Assembly: GCF_964656455.1 (NCBI RefSeq)
Contig: NC_135716.1
Span: forward strand, 82,424,484-82,488,483
DNA length: 64,000 bases
Direction: 5' to 3'
Origin: Halichoerus grypus
Lineage: Eukaryota; Chordata; Mammalia; Carnivora; Phocidae
Below the pieces are notes generated by a model, which worked only from the letters and a program-made list of their open reading frames with translations, searched no databases and was not told the DNA's origin. The position numbers were made by a program, and so were the translations under genes. Below, piece after piece: positions 45,786 to 59,063 of this stretch (the stretch's first letter is position 1; every line of letters begins with the position of its first letter).

Positions 45786-48514
45786 TTAGAACACTAGCTG
45801 TTAGACTTCTATGCAAAAGTGGGGCTGCCGTGCTAGCGTGATGAAACACATGGGGAGTCGTGTTCTGCCTTTCGCTGGGGCCTGAGTCTCACTCGCAAAA
45901 AGCTTTGGACTCCCTTGCAGTGCTCTCACGCAGGCACACAACAAAATGCTTCCACCCTCAGGAGCAGCTCTTTTACCTGCAGCACAGGCTTTCTACCGAG
46001 TTTTTCCTTCGAGTTAGGTGGCTGTGTTTAAGCCTGCACACACACCATGGTCAACGGAACTAGCCCCATAACCATGTAGTGAGTTGAGAGCTGCCCTCTG
46101 TACCGGCCTGTCTCTCCCCAGATATAACAAAATGGAAACCGTCCCCAGGCTCTCAGCCACAGTACACCCTAAACTGCTTCGCCCACAGAGAGGTCGACGG
46201 TAGCTAAAGCACGGTTTCTCTACAGTGTTTTTTCTTCGAGTTAGAACGCTAGCTATGAGACTTCCATGCAAAAGTGGGGCTGCCGAGCTAGCTTGATGAA
46301 ACACATGGGGAGTCATGTTCTGCCTTTCACTGGGGACTGAGTCTCACTCGCAAAAAGCTTTGGACTCGCTTGCAGTGCTCTCACGCACGCACACAACAAA
46401 ATGCTGCCACCCTCAGGAGCAGCTGTTTTACCTGCAGCACAGGCTCTCAACCGAGTTTCTCCTTCGAGGTAGGTGGCTGTGTTTAAGCTGCCACACACAC
46501 CCTGGGCAACGGTCCTAGCCCCATAACCATGATGTGAGTTGAGAGCTGCCTTCTGTACCGGCCTGTCTCTCCCCCGATATTACGATATTGAAACCGTCCC
46601 CAGGCTCTCAGCCACAGTACACCCTAAACTGCTTCGCCCACAGAGAGGTCGACGGTAGCTAAAGCACGGTTTCTCTACTGTGTAGTTTCTTCGTGTTAGA
46701 ACGCTAGCTATTAGACTTCCATGCAAATGTGGGGCTGCCGTGCTAGCTTGGTCAAACACATGGGGAGTCGTGTTCTGCCTTTCGCTGGGGCCTGAGTCTC
46801 ACTCGCAAAAAGCTTTGGACTCCCTTGCAGTGCTCTCACGCAGGCACACAACAAAATGCTTCCACCCTCAGGAGCAGCTATTTTACCTGCAGCACAGGCT
46901 TTCTACCGAGTTTTTCCTTCGAGTTAGGTGGCTGTGTTTAAGCCTGAACACACACCATGGTCAACGGAACTAGCCCCATAACCATGATGTGGGTTGAGAG
47001 CTGCCCTCTGTACCGGCCTGTCTCTCCCCCGATATTACAAAATGGAAACCGTCCCCAGGCTCTCAGCCACAGTACACCCTAAACTGCTTTGCCCACAGAG
47101 AGGTCGACGGTAGCTAAAGCACGGTTTCTCTACTGTGTAGTTTCTTCGTGTTAGAACGCTAGCTATTAGACTTCCATGCAAATGTGGGGCTGCCGTGCTA
47201 GCTTGGTCAAACACATGGGGAGTCGTGTTCTGCCTTTCGCTGGGGCCTGAGTCTCACTCGCAAAAAGCTTTGGACTCCCTTGCAGTGCTCTCACGCAGGC
47301 ACACAACATAATGCTTCCACCCTCAGGAGCAGCTATTTTACCTGCAGCACAGGCTTTCTACCGAGTTTTTGCTTCGAGTTAGGTGGCATGTTTAAGCCTG
47401 AACACACACCATGGTCAACGGAACTAGCCCCATAACCATGTAGTGAGTTGAGAGCTGCGCTCTGTACCGGCCTGTCTCTCCCCCGATATTACAAAATGGA
47501 AACCGTCCCCACGCTCTCAGCCACAGTACACCCTAAACTGGTTCGCCCACAGAGAGGTCGACGGTAGCTAAAGCACGGTTTCTCGACAGTGTTGTTTCTT
47601 CGAGTTAGAACGCTAGCTATTAGGCGTCCATGCAAATGTGGGGCTGCCGTGCTAACTTGATGAAACACATGGGGAGTCGTGTTCTGCCTTTCGCTGGGGC
47701 CTGAGTCTCGCTCGCAAAAAGCTTTGGACTCCCTTGCAGTGCTCTCACGCACGCACACAACAAAATGCTGCCACCCTCAGGAGCAGCTGTTTTACCTGCA
47801 GCACAGGCGCTCAACCGAGTTTCTCTTTCGAGGTAGGTGGCTGTGTTTAAGCTGCCACACACACCCTGGGTAACGGTCCTAGCCCCATAACCATGATGTG
47901 AGTTGAGAGCTGTCTTCTGTACCGGCCTGTCTCTCCCCCAATATTACGATATTGAAACCGTCCCCTGGCTCTCAGCCACAGTACACCCTAAACTGCTTCG
48001 CCCACAGAGAGGTCGACGGTAGCTAAAGCACGGTTTCTCTACTGTGTAGTTTCTTCGTGTTAGAACGCTACCTATTAGACTTCCATGCAAATGTGGGGCT
48101 GCCGAGCTAGCTTGGTCAAACACATGGGGGGTCGTGTTCTGCCTTTCGCTGGGGCCTGAGTCTCACTCGCAAAAAGCTTTGGACTCCCTTGCAGTGCTCT
48201 CACGCACGCACACAACAAAATGCTGCCACCCTCAGGAGCATCTGTTTGACCTGCAGCACAGGCTCTCAACCGAGTTTCTCCTTCGAGGTAGGTGGCTGTG
48301 TTTAAGCTGCCACACACACCCTGGGCAACGGTCCTAGCCCCATGACCATGATGTGAGTTGAGAGCTGCCTTCTGTACAGGCATGTCTCTCCCCCGATATT
48401 ACGATATTGAAACCGTCCCCAGGCTCTCAGCCACAGTACACCCTAAACTGCTTCGCCCACAGAGAGGTCGACAGTAGCTAAAGCACGGTTTCTCTACAGT
48501 GTTGTTTCTTCCAG
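45786..48514 (+). repeat. A run, 6 units: a1 a2 a1 a1 a2 a2
   Basis: Copy of 40660-43388, including CATAATGC with GGCATGTTT in the fourth unit and AGGCGTCC with GGCGCTCAACC in the fifth. Confidence 0.9.
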
Positions 48515-49260
48515 TTAGAAAGCTAGCTATTAGACTTCCATTCAAAAGTGTGGCCGTAGTTCTAGTTTCAAGGAGCAAGTGGGGAGTCGTGTTCTGGCTT
48601 CTTTCAGGGCCTGGGTCTCACAAGGAAAATGGTTTTGGACTCACTTGCTGTGCACTCACGCATGCACACCACACAATGCGTCCACCCTGAGGCATGGCTA
48701 TTTTAGGCGAAGCAGGAATTCCCTACAGAATTGTTCCTTTGACTTAGGTGGTTGGCTTATGGTCTGCAGGCACAGCCGGGGAAGCGGTTCTAGCCTCATA
48801 AACAAGAGGTGAGTTGAGAGCTGCCTTCCGCACCGGCCTGTTTCTCACTCCATTTCACGTATGGGACCCTTTCCCCGGTCTCTCCTACAAGAGCACTATA
48901 CAACTCCTGCGGCTTCAGGAACGGCAATGCTGGCTAAAGCGCAGTAACACTACAGCATTGATTCTTGGTGTTAGTAGCCTTGTAGGCAAATGAGCTGCAG
49001 CTGGGATTCTTTACAGGCTTGTTTCTTCCCAGTCAGTGTCGAGCACATAGCATTCCAATCACACATGGAGCAGTAGTGTTAGCTTCAGGTAGCAAGAGCT
49101 GAGTCCAGAGGTGCCTTGTGCCCGGACCTATTTCTCCCTTCGTTTCACGTATGGAACCCGTTCCCCAGGCTCTCAGCCACGGTACTCCGTGTAATGCTTC
49201 CTCCATCTAGAGGTCGACGGTAGCTAAAGCACGGTTTCTCTACAGTGTTGTTTCTTCGAG
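48515..49260 (+). repeat. B unit 21 (Q head), AAGGAG lineage
   Basis: Same markers as the units at 1 and 43389. It lies 5,126 bp after the latter and marks the end of the second higher-order copy. Confidence 0.9.
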
Positions 49261-51536
49261 TTAGAACACTAGGTGTTAGACTTCTATGCAAAAGTGGGGC
49301 TGCCGTGCTAGCGTGATGAAACACATGGGGAGTCGTGTTCTGCCTTTCGCTGGGGCCTGAGTCTCACTCGCAAAAAGCTTTGGACTCCCTTGCAGTGCTC
49401 TCACGCAGGCACACAACAAAATGCTTCCACCCTCAGGAGCAGCTCTTTTACCTGCAGCACAGGCTTTCTACCGAGTTTTTCCTTCGAGTTAGGTGGCTGT
49501 GTTTAAGCCTGCACACACACCATGGTCAACGGAACTAGCCCCATAACCATGTAGTGAGTTGAGAGCTGCCCTCTGTACCGGCCTGTCTCTCCCCAGATAT
49601 TACAAAATGGAAACCGTCCCCAGGCGCTCAGCCACAGTACACCCTAAACTGCTTCGCCCACAGAGAGGTCGACGGTAGGTAAAGCACGGTTTCTCGACAG
49701 TGTTGTTTCTTCAAGTTAGAACGCTAGCTATTAGACTTCCATGCAAAAGTGGGGCTGCCGTGCTACCTTGATGAAACACATGGGGAGTCATGTTCTGCCT
49801 TTCACTGGGGCCTGAGTCTCACTCGCAAAAAGCTTTGGACTCGCTTGCAGTGCTCTCACGCACGCACACAACAAAATGCTGCCACCCTCAGGAGCAGCTG
49901 TTTTACCTGCATCACAGGCTCTCAACCGAGTTTCTCCTTCGAGGTAGGTGGCTGTGTTTAAGCTGCCACACACACCCTGGGCAACGGTCCTAGCCCCATA
50001 ACCATGATGTGAGTTGAGAGCTGCCTTCTGTACCGGCCTGTGTCTCTCCCCCGATATTACGATATTGAAACCCTCCCCAGGCTCTGAGCCACAGTACACC
50101 CTAAACTGCTTCGCCCACAGAGAGGTCGATGGTAGCTAAAGCACGGTTTCTCTACAGTGTTGTTTCTTCGAGTTAGAACGCTAGCTATTAGACTTCCATG
50201 CAAATGTGGGGCTGCCGTGCTAGCTTGATGAAACACATGGGGAGTCATGTTCTGCCTTTCGCTGGGGCCTGAGTCTCACTCGCAAAAAGCTTTGGACTCG
50301 CTTGCAGTGCTCTCACGCACGCACACAACAAAATGCTGCCACCCTCAGGAGCAGCTGTTTTACCTGCAGCAGAGGCTCTCAACTGATTTTCTCCTTCGAG
50401 GTAGGTGGCTGTGTTTAAGCTGCCACACACACCCTGGGCAACGGTCCTAGCCCCATAACCATGATGTGAGTTGAGAGCTGCCTTCTGTACCGGCTTGTCT
50501 CTCCCCCGATATTACGATAGTGAAACCGTCCCCAGGCTCTCAGCCACAGTACACCCTAAACTGCTTCGCCCACAGAGAGGTCGACGGTAGCTAAAGCACG
50601 GTTTCTCTACTGTGTAGTTTCTTCGTGTTAGAACGCTAGCTATTAGACTTCCATGCAAATGTGGGGCTGCCGTGCTAGCTTGGTCAAACACATGGGGAGT
50701 CGTGTTCTGCCTTTCGCTGGGGCCTGAGTCTCACTCGCAAAAAGCTTTGGACTCCCTTGCAGTGCTCTCACGCAGGCACACAACAAAATGCTTCCACCCT
50801 CAGGAGCAGCTCTTTTACCTGCAGCACAGGCTTTCTACCGAGTTTTTCCTTCGAGTTAGGTGGCTGTGTTTAAGCCTGCACACACACCATGGTCAACGGA
50901 ACTAGCCCCATAACCATGTAGTGAGTTGAGAGCTGCCCTCTGTACCGGCCTGTCTCTCCCCAGATATTACAAAATAGAAACCGTCCCCAGGCGCTCAGCC
51001 ACAGTACACCCTAAACTGCTTCGCCCACAGAGAGGTCGACGGTAGCTAAAGCACGTTTTCTCGACAGTGTTGTTTCTTCGAGTTAGAACGCTAGCTATTA
51101 GACTTCCATGCAAAAGTGGGGCTGCCGTGCTACCTTGATGAAACACATGGGGAGTCATGTTCTGCCTTTCACTGGGGCCTGAGTCTCACTCGCAAAAGCT
51201 TTGGACTCGCTTGCAGTGCTCTCACGCACGCACACAACAAAACGCTGCCACCCTCAGGAGCAGCTGTTTTACCTGCAGCACAGGCTCTCAACCGAGTTTC
51301 TCCTTCGAGGTAGGTGGCTGTGTTTAAGCTGCCACACACACCCTGGGCAACGGTCCTAGCCCCATAACCATGATGTGAGTTGAGAGCTGCCTTCTGTACC
51401 GGCCTGTCTCTCCCCCGATATTACGATAGTGAAACCGTCCCCAGGCTCTCAGCCACAGTACACCCTAAACTGCTTCGCCCACAGAGAGGTCGACGGTAGC
51501 TAAAGCACGGTTTCTCTACAGTGTTGTTTCTTCCAG
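49261..51536 (+). repeat. A run, 5 units: a1 a2 a2 a1 a2
   Basis: The first unit starts as in 44135 but switches near 49606 (GGTAGGTAAAGC, TTCTTCAAG). The next units follow 38.17 kb onward: CTGCATCACAGG, CCCTCCCC, GGTCGATGG and CAACTGATTTTC. Confidence 0.9.
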
Positions 51537-52278
51537 TTAGAAAGCTAGCTATTAGACTTCCATTCAAAAGTGTGGCCGTAGTTCTAGTTTCATGGAGCAA
51601 GTGGGCAGTCGTGTTCTGGCTTCTTTCAGGGCCTGGGTCTCACAAGGAAAATGGTTTTGGACTCACTTGCTGTGCACTCACGCATGCACACCACACAATG
51701 CGTCCACCCTGAGTCATGGCTATTTTAGGCGAAGCAGGAGTTCCCTACAGAGTTGTTCCTTTGACTTAGGTGGTTGGCTTATGGCCTGCAGGCACACCCG
51801 GGGCAGCGGTACTAGCCTCATAAACAAGAGGTGAGTTGAGAGCTGCCTTCCGCACCGGCCTGTTTCTCACTCCATTTCACGTATGGGACCCTTTCCCCGG
51901 TCTCTCCTACAAGAGCACTATACAACTCCTGCGGCTTCAGGAACGGCAATGCTGGCTAAAGCGCAGTAACACTACAGCATTGATTCTTGGTGTTAGTAGC
52001 CTGGTAGGCGAATGAGCTGCAGCTGGGATTCTTTACAGGCTTGTTTATTCCCAGTGTCGAGCACAGAGCATTCCAAGCACACATGGAGCAGTAGTGTTAG
52101 CTTCAGGTAGCAAGAGCTGAGTCCAGAGGTGCCTTCTGCCCGGACCTATTTCTCCCTTGGTTTCACGTATGGAACCCGTTCCCCAGGCTCTCAGCCACGG
52201 TACTCCGTGTAATGCTTCCTCCGTCTAGAGGTCGACCGTAGCTAAAGCACGGTTTCTCTACAGTGTTGTTTCCTCGAG
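51537..52278 (+). repeat. B unit 22 (Q head), 742-bp lineage
   Basis: It has ACTCCGTG, like the copy at 14438, and lies 37,099 bp from it within a shared block. Confidence 0.9.
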
Positions 52279-54098
52279 TTAGAACACTAGCTGTTAGACT
52301 TCTATGCAAAAGTGGGGCTGCCGTGCTAGCGTGATGAAACACATGGGGAGTCGTGTTCTGCCTTTCGCTGGGGCCTGAGTCTCACTCGCAAAAAGCTTTG
52401 GACTCCCTTGCAGTGCTCTCACGCAGGCACACAACAAAATGCTTCCACCCTCAGGAGCAGCTCTTTTACCTGCAGCACAGGCTTTCTACCGAGTTTTTCC
52501 TTCGAGTTAGGTGGCTGTGTTTAAGCCTGCACACACACCATGGTCAACGGAACTAGCCCCATAACCATGTAGTGAGTTGAGAGCTGCCCTCTGTACCGGC
52601 CTGTCTCTCCCCAGATATAACAAAATGGAAACCGTCCCCAGGCTCTCAGCCACAGTACACCCTAAACTGCTTCGCCCACAGAGAGGTCGACGGTAGCTAA
52701 AGCACGGTTTCTCTACAGTGTTTTTTCTTCGAGTTAGAACGCTAGCTATGAGACTTCCATGCAAAAGTGGGGCTGCCGAGCTAGCTTGATGAAACACATG
52801 GGGAGTCATGTTCTGCCTTTCACTGGGGACTGAGTCTCACTCGCAAAAAGCTTTGGACTCGCTTGCAGTGCTCTCACGCACGCACACAACAAAATGCTGC
52901 CACCCTCAGGAGCAGCTGTTTTACCTGCAGCACAGGCTCTCAACCGAGTTTCTCCTTCGAGGTAGGTGGCTGTGTTTAAGCTGCCACACACACCCTGGGC
53001 AACGGTCCTAGCCCCATAACCATGATGTGAGTTGAGAGCTGCCTTCTGTACCGGCCTGTCTCTCCCCCGATATTACGATATTGAAACCGTCCCCAGGCTC
53101 TCAGCCACAGTACACCCTAAACTGCTTCGCCCACAGAGAGGTCGACGGTAGCTAAAGCACGGTTTCTCTACTGTGTAGTTTCTTCGTGTTAGAACGCTAG
53201 CTATTAGACTTCCATGCAAATGTGGGGCTGCCGTGCTAGCTTGGTCAAACACATGGGGAGTCGTGTTCTGCCTTTCGCTGGGGCCTGAGTCTCACTCGCA
53301 AAAAGCTTTGGACTCCCTTGCAGTGGTCTCACGCAGGCACACAACAAAATGCTTCCACCCTCAGGAGCAGCTATTTTACCTGCAGCACAGGCTTTCTACC
53401 GAGTTTTTCCTTCGAGTTAGGTGGCTGTGTTTAAGCCTGAACACACACCATGGTCAACGGAACTAGCCCCATAACCATGATGTGGGTTGAGAGCTGCCCT
53501 CTGTACCGGCCTGTCTCTCCCCCGATATTACAAAATGGAAACCGTCCACAGGCTCTCAGCCACAGTACACCCTAAACTGCTTTGCCCACAGAGAGGTCGA
53601 CGGTAGCTAAAGCACGGTTTCTCTACTGTGTAGTTTCTTCGTGTTAGAACGCTAGCTATTAGACTTCCATGCAAATGTGGGGCTGCCGTGCTAGCTTGGT
53701 CAAACACATGGGGAGTCGTGTTCTGCCTTTCGCTGGGGCCTGAGTCTCACTCGCAAAAAGCTTTGGACTCCCTTGCAGTGCTCTCACGCACGCACACAAC
53801 AAAATGCTGCCACCCTCAGGAGCAGCTGCTTTACCTGAAGCACAGGCTCTCAACCGAGTTTTTCCTTCGAGTTAGGTGGCTTCATTTAAGCCTGCACACA
53901 CACCCTGGGCAACGGTCCTAGCCCCATAACCATGATGTGGGTTGAGAGCTGCCCTCTGTACCGGCCTGTCTCTCCCCCGATATTACAATATTGAAACCGT
54001 CCCCAGGCTCTCAGCCACAGTACACCCTAAACTGCTTCGCCCACAGAGAGGTCGACAGTAGCTAAAGCACGGTTTCTCTACAGTGTTGTTTCTTCCAG
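52279..54098 (+). repeat. A run, 4 units: a1 a2 a1 a3
   Basis: Same order and exit (ATTACAATATTG) as 15180-16999. Private changes are GCAGTGGTCTC and CCGTCCACAGG. Confidence 0.9.
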
Positions 54099-54844
54099 TT
54101 AGAAAGCTAGCTATTAGACTTCCATTCAAAAGTGTGGCTGTAGTAATACTTTCATGGAACATGTGGGGAGTGATGTTCTGGCTTCTTTCAGGGCCTGGGT
54201 CTCACAAGGAAAATGGTTTTGGACTCACTTGCTGTGCACTCACGCATGCACACCACACAATGCGTCCACCCTGAGGCCTGGCTATTTTAGCCTAACCAGG
54301 AATTCCCTACAGAGTTGTTCCTTTGACTTATGTGGTTGGCTTATGGCCTGCAGGCACACCCGGGGCAGCGGTACTAGCCTCATAAACAGGAGGTGAGTTG
54401 AGAGCTGCCTTCCGCACCGGCCTGTTTCTCACTCCATTTCACGTATGGGACCCTTTCCCCGGTCTCTCCTACACGAGCACTATACAACTCCTGCGGCTTC
54501 AGGAACGGCAATGCTGGCTAAAGCGCAGTAACACTACAGCATTGATTCTTGGTGTTAGTAGCCTGGTAGGCGAATGAGCTGCAGCTGGGATTCTTTATAG
54601 GCTTGTTTCTTCCCAGTCAGTGTCGAGCACATAGCATTCCAAGCAGACATGGAGCACTAGTGTTAGCTTCAGGTAGCAAGAGCTGATTCCAGAGGTGCCT
54701 TGTGCCCGGACCTATTTCTCCCTTGGTTTCACGTATGGAACCCGTTCCCCAGGCTCTCAGCCACGGTACTCCGTGTAATGCTTCCTCTGTCTAGAGGTCG
54801 ACAGTAGCTAAAGTACGGTTTCTCTACAGTGTTGTTTCTTCGAG
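54099..54844 (+). repeat. B unit 23 (H head)
   Basis: The beta' and alpha' parts match 17000 (GACTTATGTGG). The gamma part instead matches the unit at 30860 (TTTATAGGC, GCAGACATGGAGCACTAG). It also has GCTGATTCC and CCTCTGTCTAG. Confidence 0.9.
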
Positions 54845-56661
54845 TTAGAACACTAGGTGTTAGACTTCTATGCATAAGTGGGGCTGCCGAGCTAGCGTGA
54901 TGAAACACATGGGGAGTCGTGTTCTGCCTTTCGCTGGGGCCTGAGTCTCACTCGCAAAAAGCTTTGGACTCCCTTGCAGTGCTCTCACGCAGGCACACAA
55001 CAAAATGCTTCCACCCTCAGGAGCAGCTCTTTTACCTGCAGCACAGGCTTTCTACCGAGTTTTTCCTTCGAGTTAGGTGGCTGTGTTTAAGCCTGCACAC
55101 ACACCATGGTCAACGGAACTAGCCCCATAACCATGTAGTGAGTTGAGAGCTGCCCTCTGTACCGGCCTGTCTCTCCCCAGATATTACAAAATGGAAACCG
55201 CCCCCAGGCGCTCAGCCACAGTACACCCTAAACAGCTTCGCCCACAGAGAGGTCGACGGTAGCTAAAGCACGGTTTCTCTACAGTGTTGTTTCTTCGAGT
55301 TAGAACGCTAGCTATGAGACTTCCATGCAAAAGTGGGGCTGCCGTGCTAGCTTGATGAAACACATGGGGAGTCATGTTCTGCCTTTCACTGGGGCCTGAG
55401 TCTCACTCGCAAAAAGCTTTGGACTCCCTTGCAGTGCTCTCACGCTCGCACACAACAAAATGCTGTCACCCTCAGGAGCAGCTGTTTTACCTGCAGCACA
55501 GGCTCTCAACCGAGTTTCTCCTTCGAGGTAGGTGGCTGTGTTTAAGCTGCCACACACACCCTGGGCAACGGTCCTAGCCCCATAACCATGATGTGAGTTG
55601 AGAGCTGCCTTCTGTACCGGCCTGTCTCTCCCCCGATATTACGATATGGAAACCGTCCCCAGGCTCTCAGCCACAGTACACCCTAAACTGCTTCGCCCAC
55701 AGAGAGGTCGACGGTAGCTAAAGAACGGTTTCTTTACTGTGTAGTTTCTTCGTGTTAGAACGCTAGCTCTTAGACTTCCATGCAAAAGTGGGGCTGCCGT
55801 GCTAGCTTGGTCAAACACCTGGGGAGTCGTGTTCTGCCATTCGCAGGGGCCTGAGTCTCACTCGCAAAAAGCTTTGGACTCCCTTGCAGTGCTCTCACGC
55901 ACGCACACAACAAAATGCTGCCACCCTCAGGAGCAGCTGTTTTACCTGCAGCACAGGCTCTCAACGGAGTTTCTCCTTCGAGGTAGGTGGCTGTGTTTAA
56001 GCTGCCACACACACCCTGGGTATCGGTCCTAGCCCCATAACCATGATGTGAGTTGAGAGTTGTCTTCTGTACCGGCCTGTCTCTCCCCCGAAATTACGAT
56101 ATTGAAACCGCCCCAGGCTCTCAGCCACAGTACACCCTAAACTGCTTCGCCCACAGAGAGGTCGACGGTAGCTAAAGCACGGTTTCTCTACAGTGTTGTT
56201 TCTTCGAGTTAGAACGCTAGCTATTAGACTTCCATGCAAATGTGGGGCTGCCGTGCTAGCTTGGTCAAACACATGGGGAGTCGTGTTCTGCCTTTCGCTG
56301 GGGCCTGAGTCTCACTCGCAAAAAGCTTTGGACTCCCTTGCAGTGCTCTCACGCACGCACACAACAAAATGCTGCCACCCTCAGGAGCAGGTGCTTTACC
56401 TGAAGCACAGGCTCTCAACCGAGTTTTTCCTTCGAGTTAGGTGGCTTCATTTAAGCATACACACACCCTGGGCAACGGTCCTAGCCCCATAAACATGATG
56501 TGGGTTGAGAGCTGCCCTCTGTACCGGCCTGTCTCTCCCCCGATATTACGATATTGAAACCGTCCCCAGGCTCTCAGCCATAGTACACCCTAAACTTCTT
56601 CGCCCACAGAGAGGTCGACAGTAGCTAAAGCACGGTTTCTCTACAGTGTTGTTTCTTCCAG
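54845..56661 (+). repeat. A run, 4 units: a1 a2 a2 a3
   Basis: The first unit has TATGCATAAGTGG. The second has CACGCTCGCAC and GCTGTCACC. The third has CACCTGGGG and CAACGGAGTTTC. The a3 has GCAGGTGC and AAGCATACAC. The order equals 8403-10218 and 61176-62992. Confidence 0.9.
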
Positions 56662-57407
56662 TTAGAAAGGTAGCTATTAGACTTCCATTCAAAAGTGTGG
56701 CCGTAGTTCTAGTTTCATGGAGCAAGTGGGGAGTCGTGTTCTGGCTTCTTTCAGGTCCTGGGTCTCACAAGGAAAATGGTTTTGGACTCACTTGCTGTGC
56801 ACTCACGCATGCACACCACACAATGCGTCCACCCTGAGGCATGGCTATTTTAGGCGAAGCAGGAATTCCCTACAGAGTTGTTCCTTTGACTTCGGTGGTT
56901 GGCTTATGGCCTGCAGGGACACCCGGGGCAGCGGTACTAGCCTCATAAACAAGAGGTGAGTTGAGAGCTGCCTTCCGCACCGGCCTGTTTCTCACTCCAT
57001 TTCACGTATGGGACCCTTTCCTCGGTCTCTCCTACACGAGCACTATACAACTCCTGCGGCTTCAGGAACGGCAATGCTGGCTAAAGCGCAGTAACACTAC
57101 AGCATTGATTCTTGGTGTTAGTAGCCTGGTAGGCGAATGAGCTGCAGCTGGGATTCTTTACAGGCTTGTTTCTTCCCAGTCAGTGTCGAGCACATAGCAT
57201 TCCAAGCACACATGGAGCAGTAGTGTTAGCTTCAGGTAGCAAGAGCTGAGTCCAGAGGTGCCTTGTGCCCGGACCTATTTCTCCCTTGGTTTCACGTATG
57301 GAACTCGTTCCCCAGGCTCTCAGCCACGGTACTCCGTGTAATGCTTCCTCCGTCTAGAGGTCGACGGTAGCTAAAGCACGGTTTCTCTACAGTGTTGTTT
57401 CTTCGAG
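56662..57407 (+). repeat. B unit 24 (Q head)
   Basis: Lineage of 22872: AAAGGTAGC, TCAGGTCCTGG, GCAGGGACACC and TTTCCTCGGTC. It has a private GGAACTCGTTCC. Confidence 0.9.
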
Positions 57408-58317
57408 TTAGAACACTAGGTGTTAGATTTCTATGCAAAAGTGGGGCTGCCGTGCTAGCGTGATGAAACACATGGGGAGTCGTGTTCTGCCTTTCGCTGG
57501 GGCCTGAGTCTCACTCGCAAAAAGCTTTGGACTCCCTTGCAGTGCTCTCACGCAGGCACACAACAAAATGCTTCCACCCTCAGGAGCAGCTATTTTACCT
57601 GCAGCACAGGCTCTCAACCGCGTTTTTCCTTCGAGTTAGGTGGCTGTGTTTAAGCCTGCACACACACCACAGTCAACGGAACTAGCCCCATAACCATGTA
57701 GTGCGTTGAGAGCTGCCCTCTGTACCGGCCTGTGTCTCTCCCGATATTACGATATTGAAACCGTCCCCAGGCTCTCAGCCACAGTACACCCTAAACTGCT
57801 TCGCCCACAGAGAGGTCGACGGTAGCTAAAGCACGGTTTCTCTACTGTGTAGTTTCTTCGTGTTAGAACGCTAGCTATTAGACTTCCATGCAAATGTGGG
57901 GCTGCCGTGCTAGCTTGGTCAAACACATGGGGAGTCGTGTTCTGCCTTTCGCTGGGGCCTGAGTCTCACTCGCAAAAAGCTTTGGACTCCCTTGCAGTGC
58001 TCTCACGCACGCACACAACAAAATGCTGCCACCCTCAGGAGCAGCTGCTTTACCTGAAGCACAGGCTCTCAACCGAGTTTTTCTTTCGAGTTAGGTGGCT
58101 TCATTTAAGCCTGCACACACACCCTGGGCAACGGTCCTAGCCCCATAACCATGATGTGGGTTGAGAGCTGCCCTCTGTACCGGCCTGTCTTTCCCCCGAT
58201 ATTACGATATTGCAACCGTCCCCAGGCTCTCAGCCACAGTACACACTAAACTGCCTCGCCCACAGAGAGGTCGACAGTAGCTAAAGCACGGTTTCTCTAC
58301 AGTGTTGTTTCTTTCAG
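57408..58317 (+). repeat. A run, 2 units: a1 a3
   Basis: Equivalent to 23618-24527, with CCACAGTCAACGG. The a3 changes to TTTTTCTTTCGAG and TGCAACCG, which belong to the 5.3-kb copy, so a switch between two block families falls in this a3 unit near 58.08 kb. Confidence 0.9.
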
Positions 58318-59063
58318 TTAGAAAGCTAGCTATTAGACTTCCATTCAAAAGTGTGGCCGTAGTACTAGTTTCATGGAGCAAGTGGGGAGTCGTGTTCTGG
58401 CTTCTTTCAGGGCCTGGGTCTCACAAGGAAAATGGTTTTGGACTCAATTGCTGTGCACTCACGCATGCACACCACACAATGCGTCCACCCTGAGGCATGG
58501 CTATTTTAGCCGAAGCAGGAATTCCCTACAGAGTTGTTCCTTTGACTTAGGTGGTTGGCTTATGGCCTGCAGGCACACCCGGGGCAGCGGTACTAGCCTC
58601 ATAAACAGGAGGTGAGTTGAGAGCTGCCTTCCGCACCGGCCTGTTTCTCACTCCATTTCACGTATGGGACCCTTTCCCCGGTCTCTCCTACACGAGCACT
58701 ATACAACTCCTGCGGCTTCAGGAACGGCAATGCTGGCTAAAGCACAGTAACACTACAGCATTGATTCTTGGTGTTAGTAGCCTGGTAGGCGAATGAGCTG
58801 CAGCTGGGATTCTTTATAGGCTTGTTTCTTCCCAGTCAGTGTCGAGCACATAGCATTCCAAGCACACATGGAGCACTAGTGTTAGCTTCAGGTAGCAAGA
58901 GCTGAGTCCAGAGGTGCCTTGTGCCCGGACCTATTTCTCCCTTGGTTTCACGTATGGAACCCGTTCCCCAGGCTCTCAGCCACGGTACTCCGTGTAATGC
59001 TTCCTCCGTCTAGAGGTCGACAGTAGCTAAAGTACGGTTTCTCTACAGTGTTGTTTTTTCGAG
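58318..59063 (+). repeat. B unit 25 (Q head)
   Basis: Sister of 5544 (CTTTCAG entry, GTAGTACTAG, ACTCAATTGC). It has GTTGTTTTTTCG and CACTAGGTG at its right edge, where the sister has CACTAGCTG. Confidence 0.9.

Larger units (their letters stand above)
39095..49606 (+). repeat. Tandem higher-order repeat, period 5,126 bp, about 2.05 copies
   Basis: One period is B(742)-6A-B(AAGGAG)-2A. Landmarks repeat at 39994/45120, 43465/48591 and 44211/49337. I saw no difference at the places compared, including rare markers, so this is probably the youngest amplification in the window. The repeat ends near 44480/49606, where the second copy changes to TTCTTCAAG. Confidence 0.85.
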
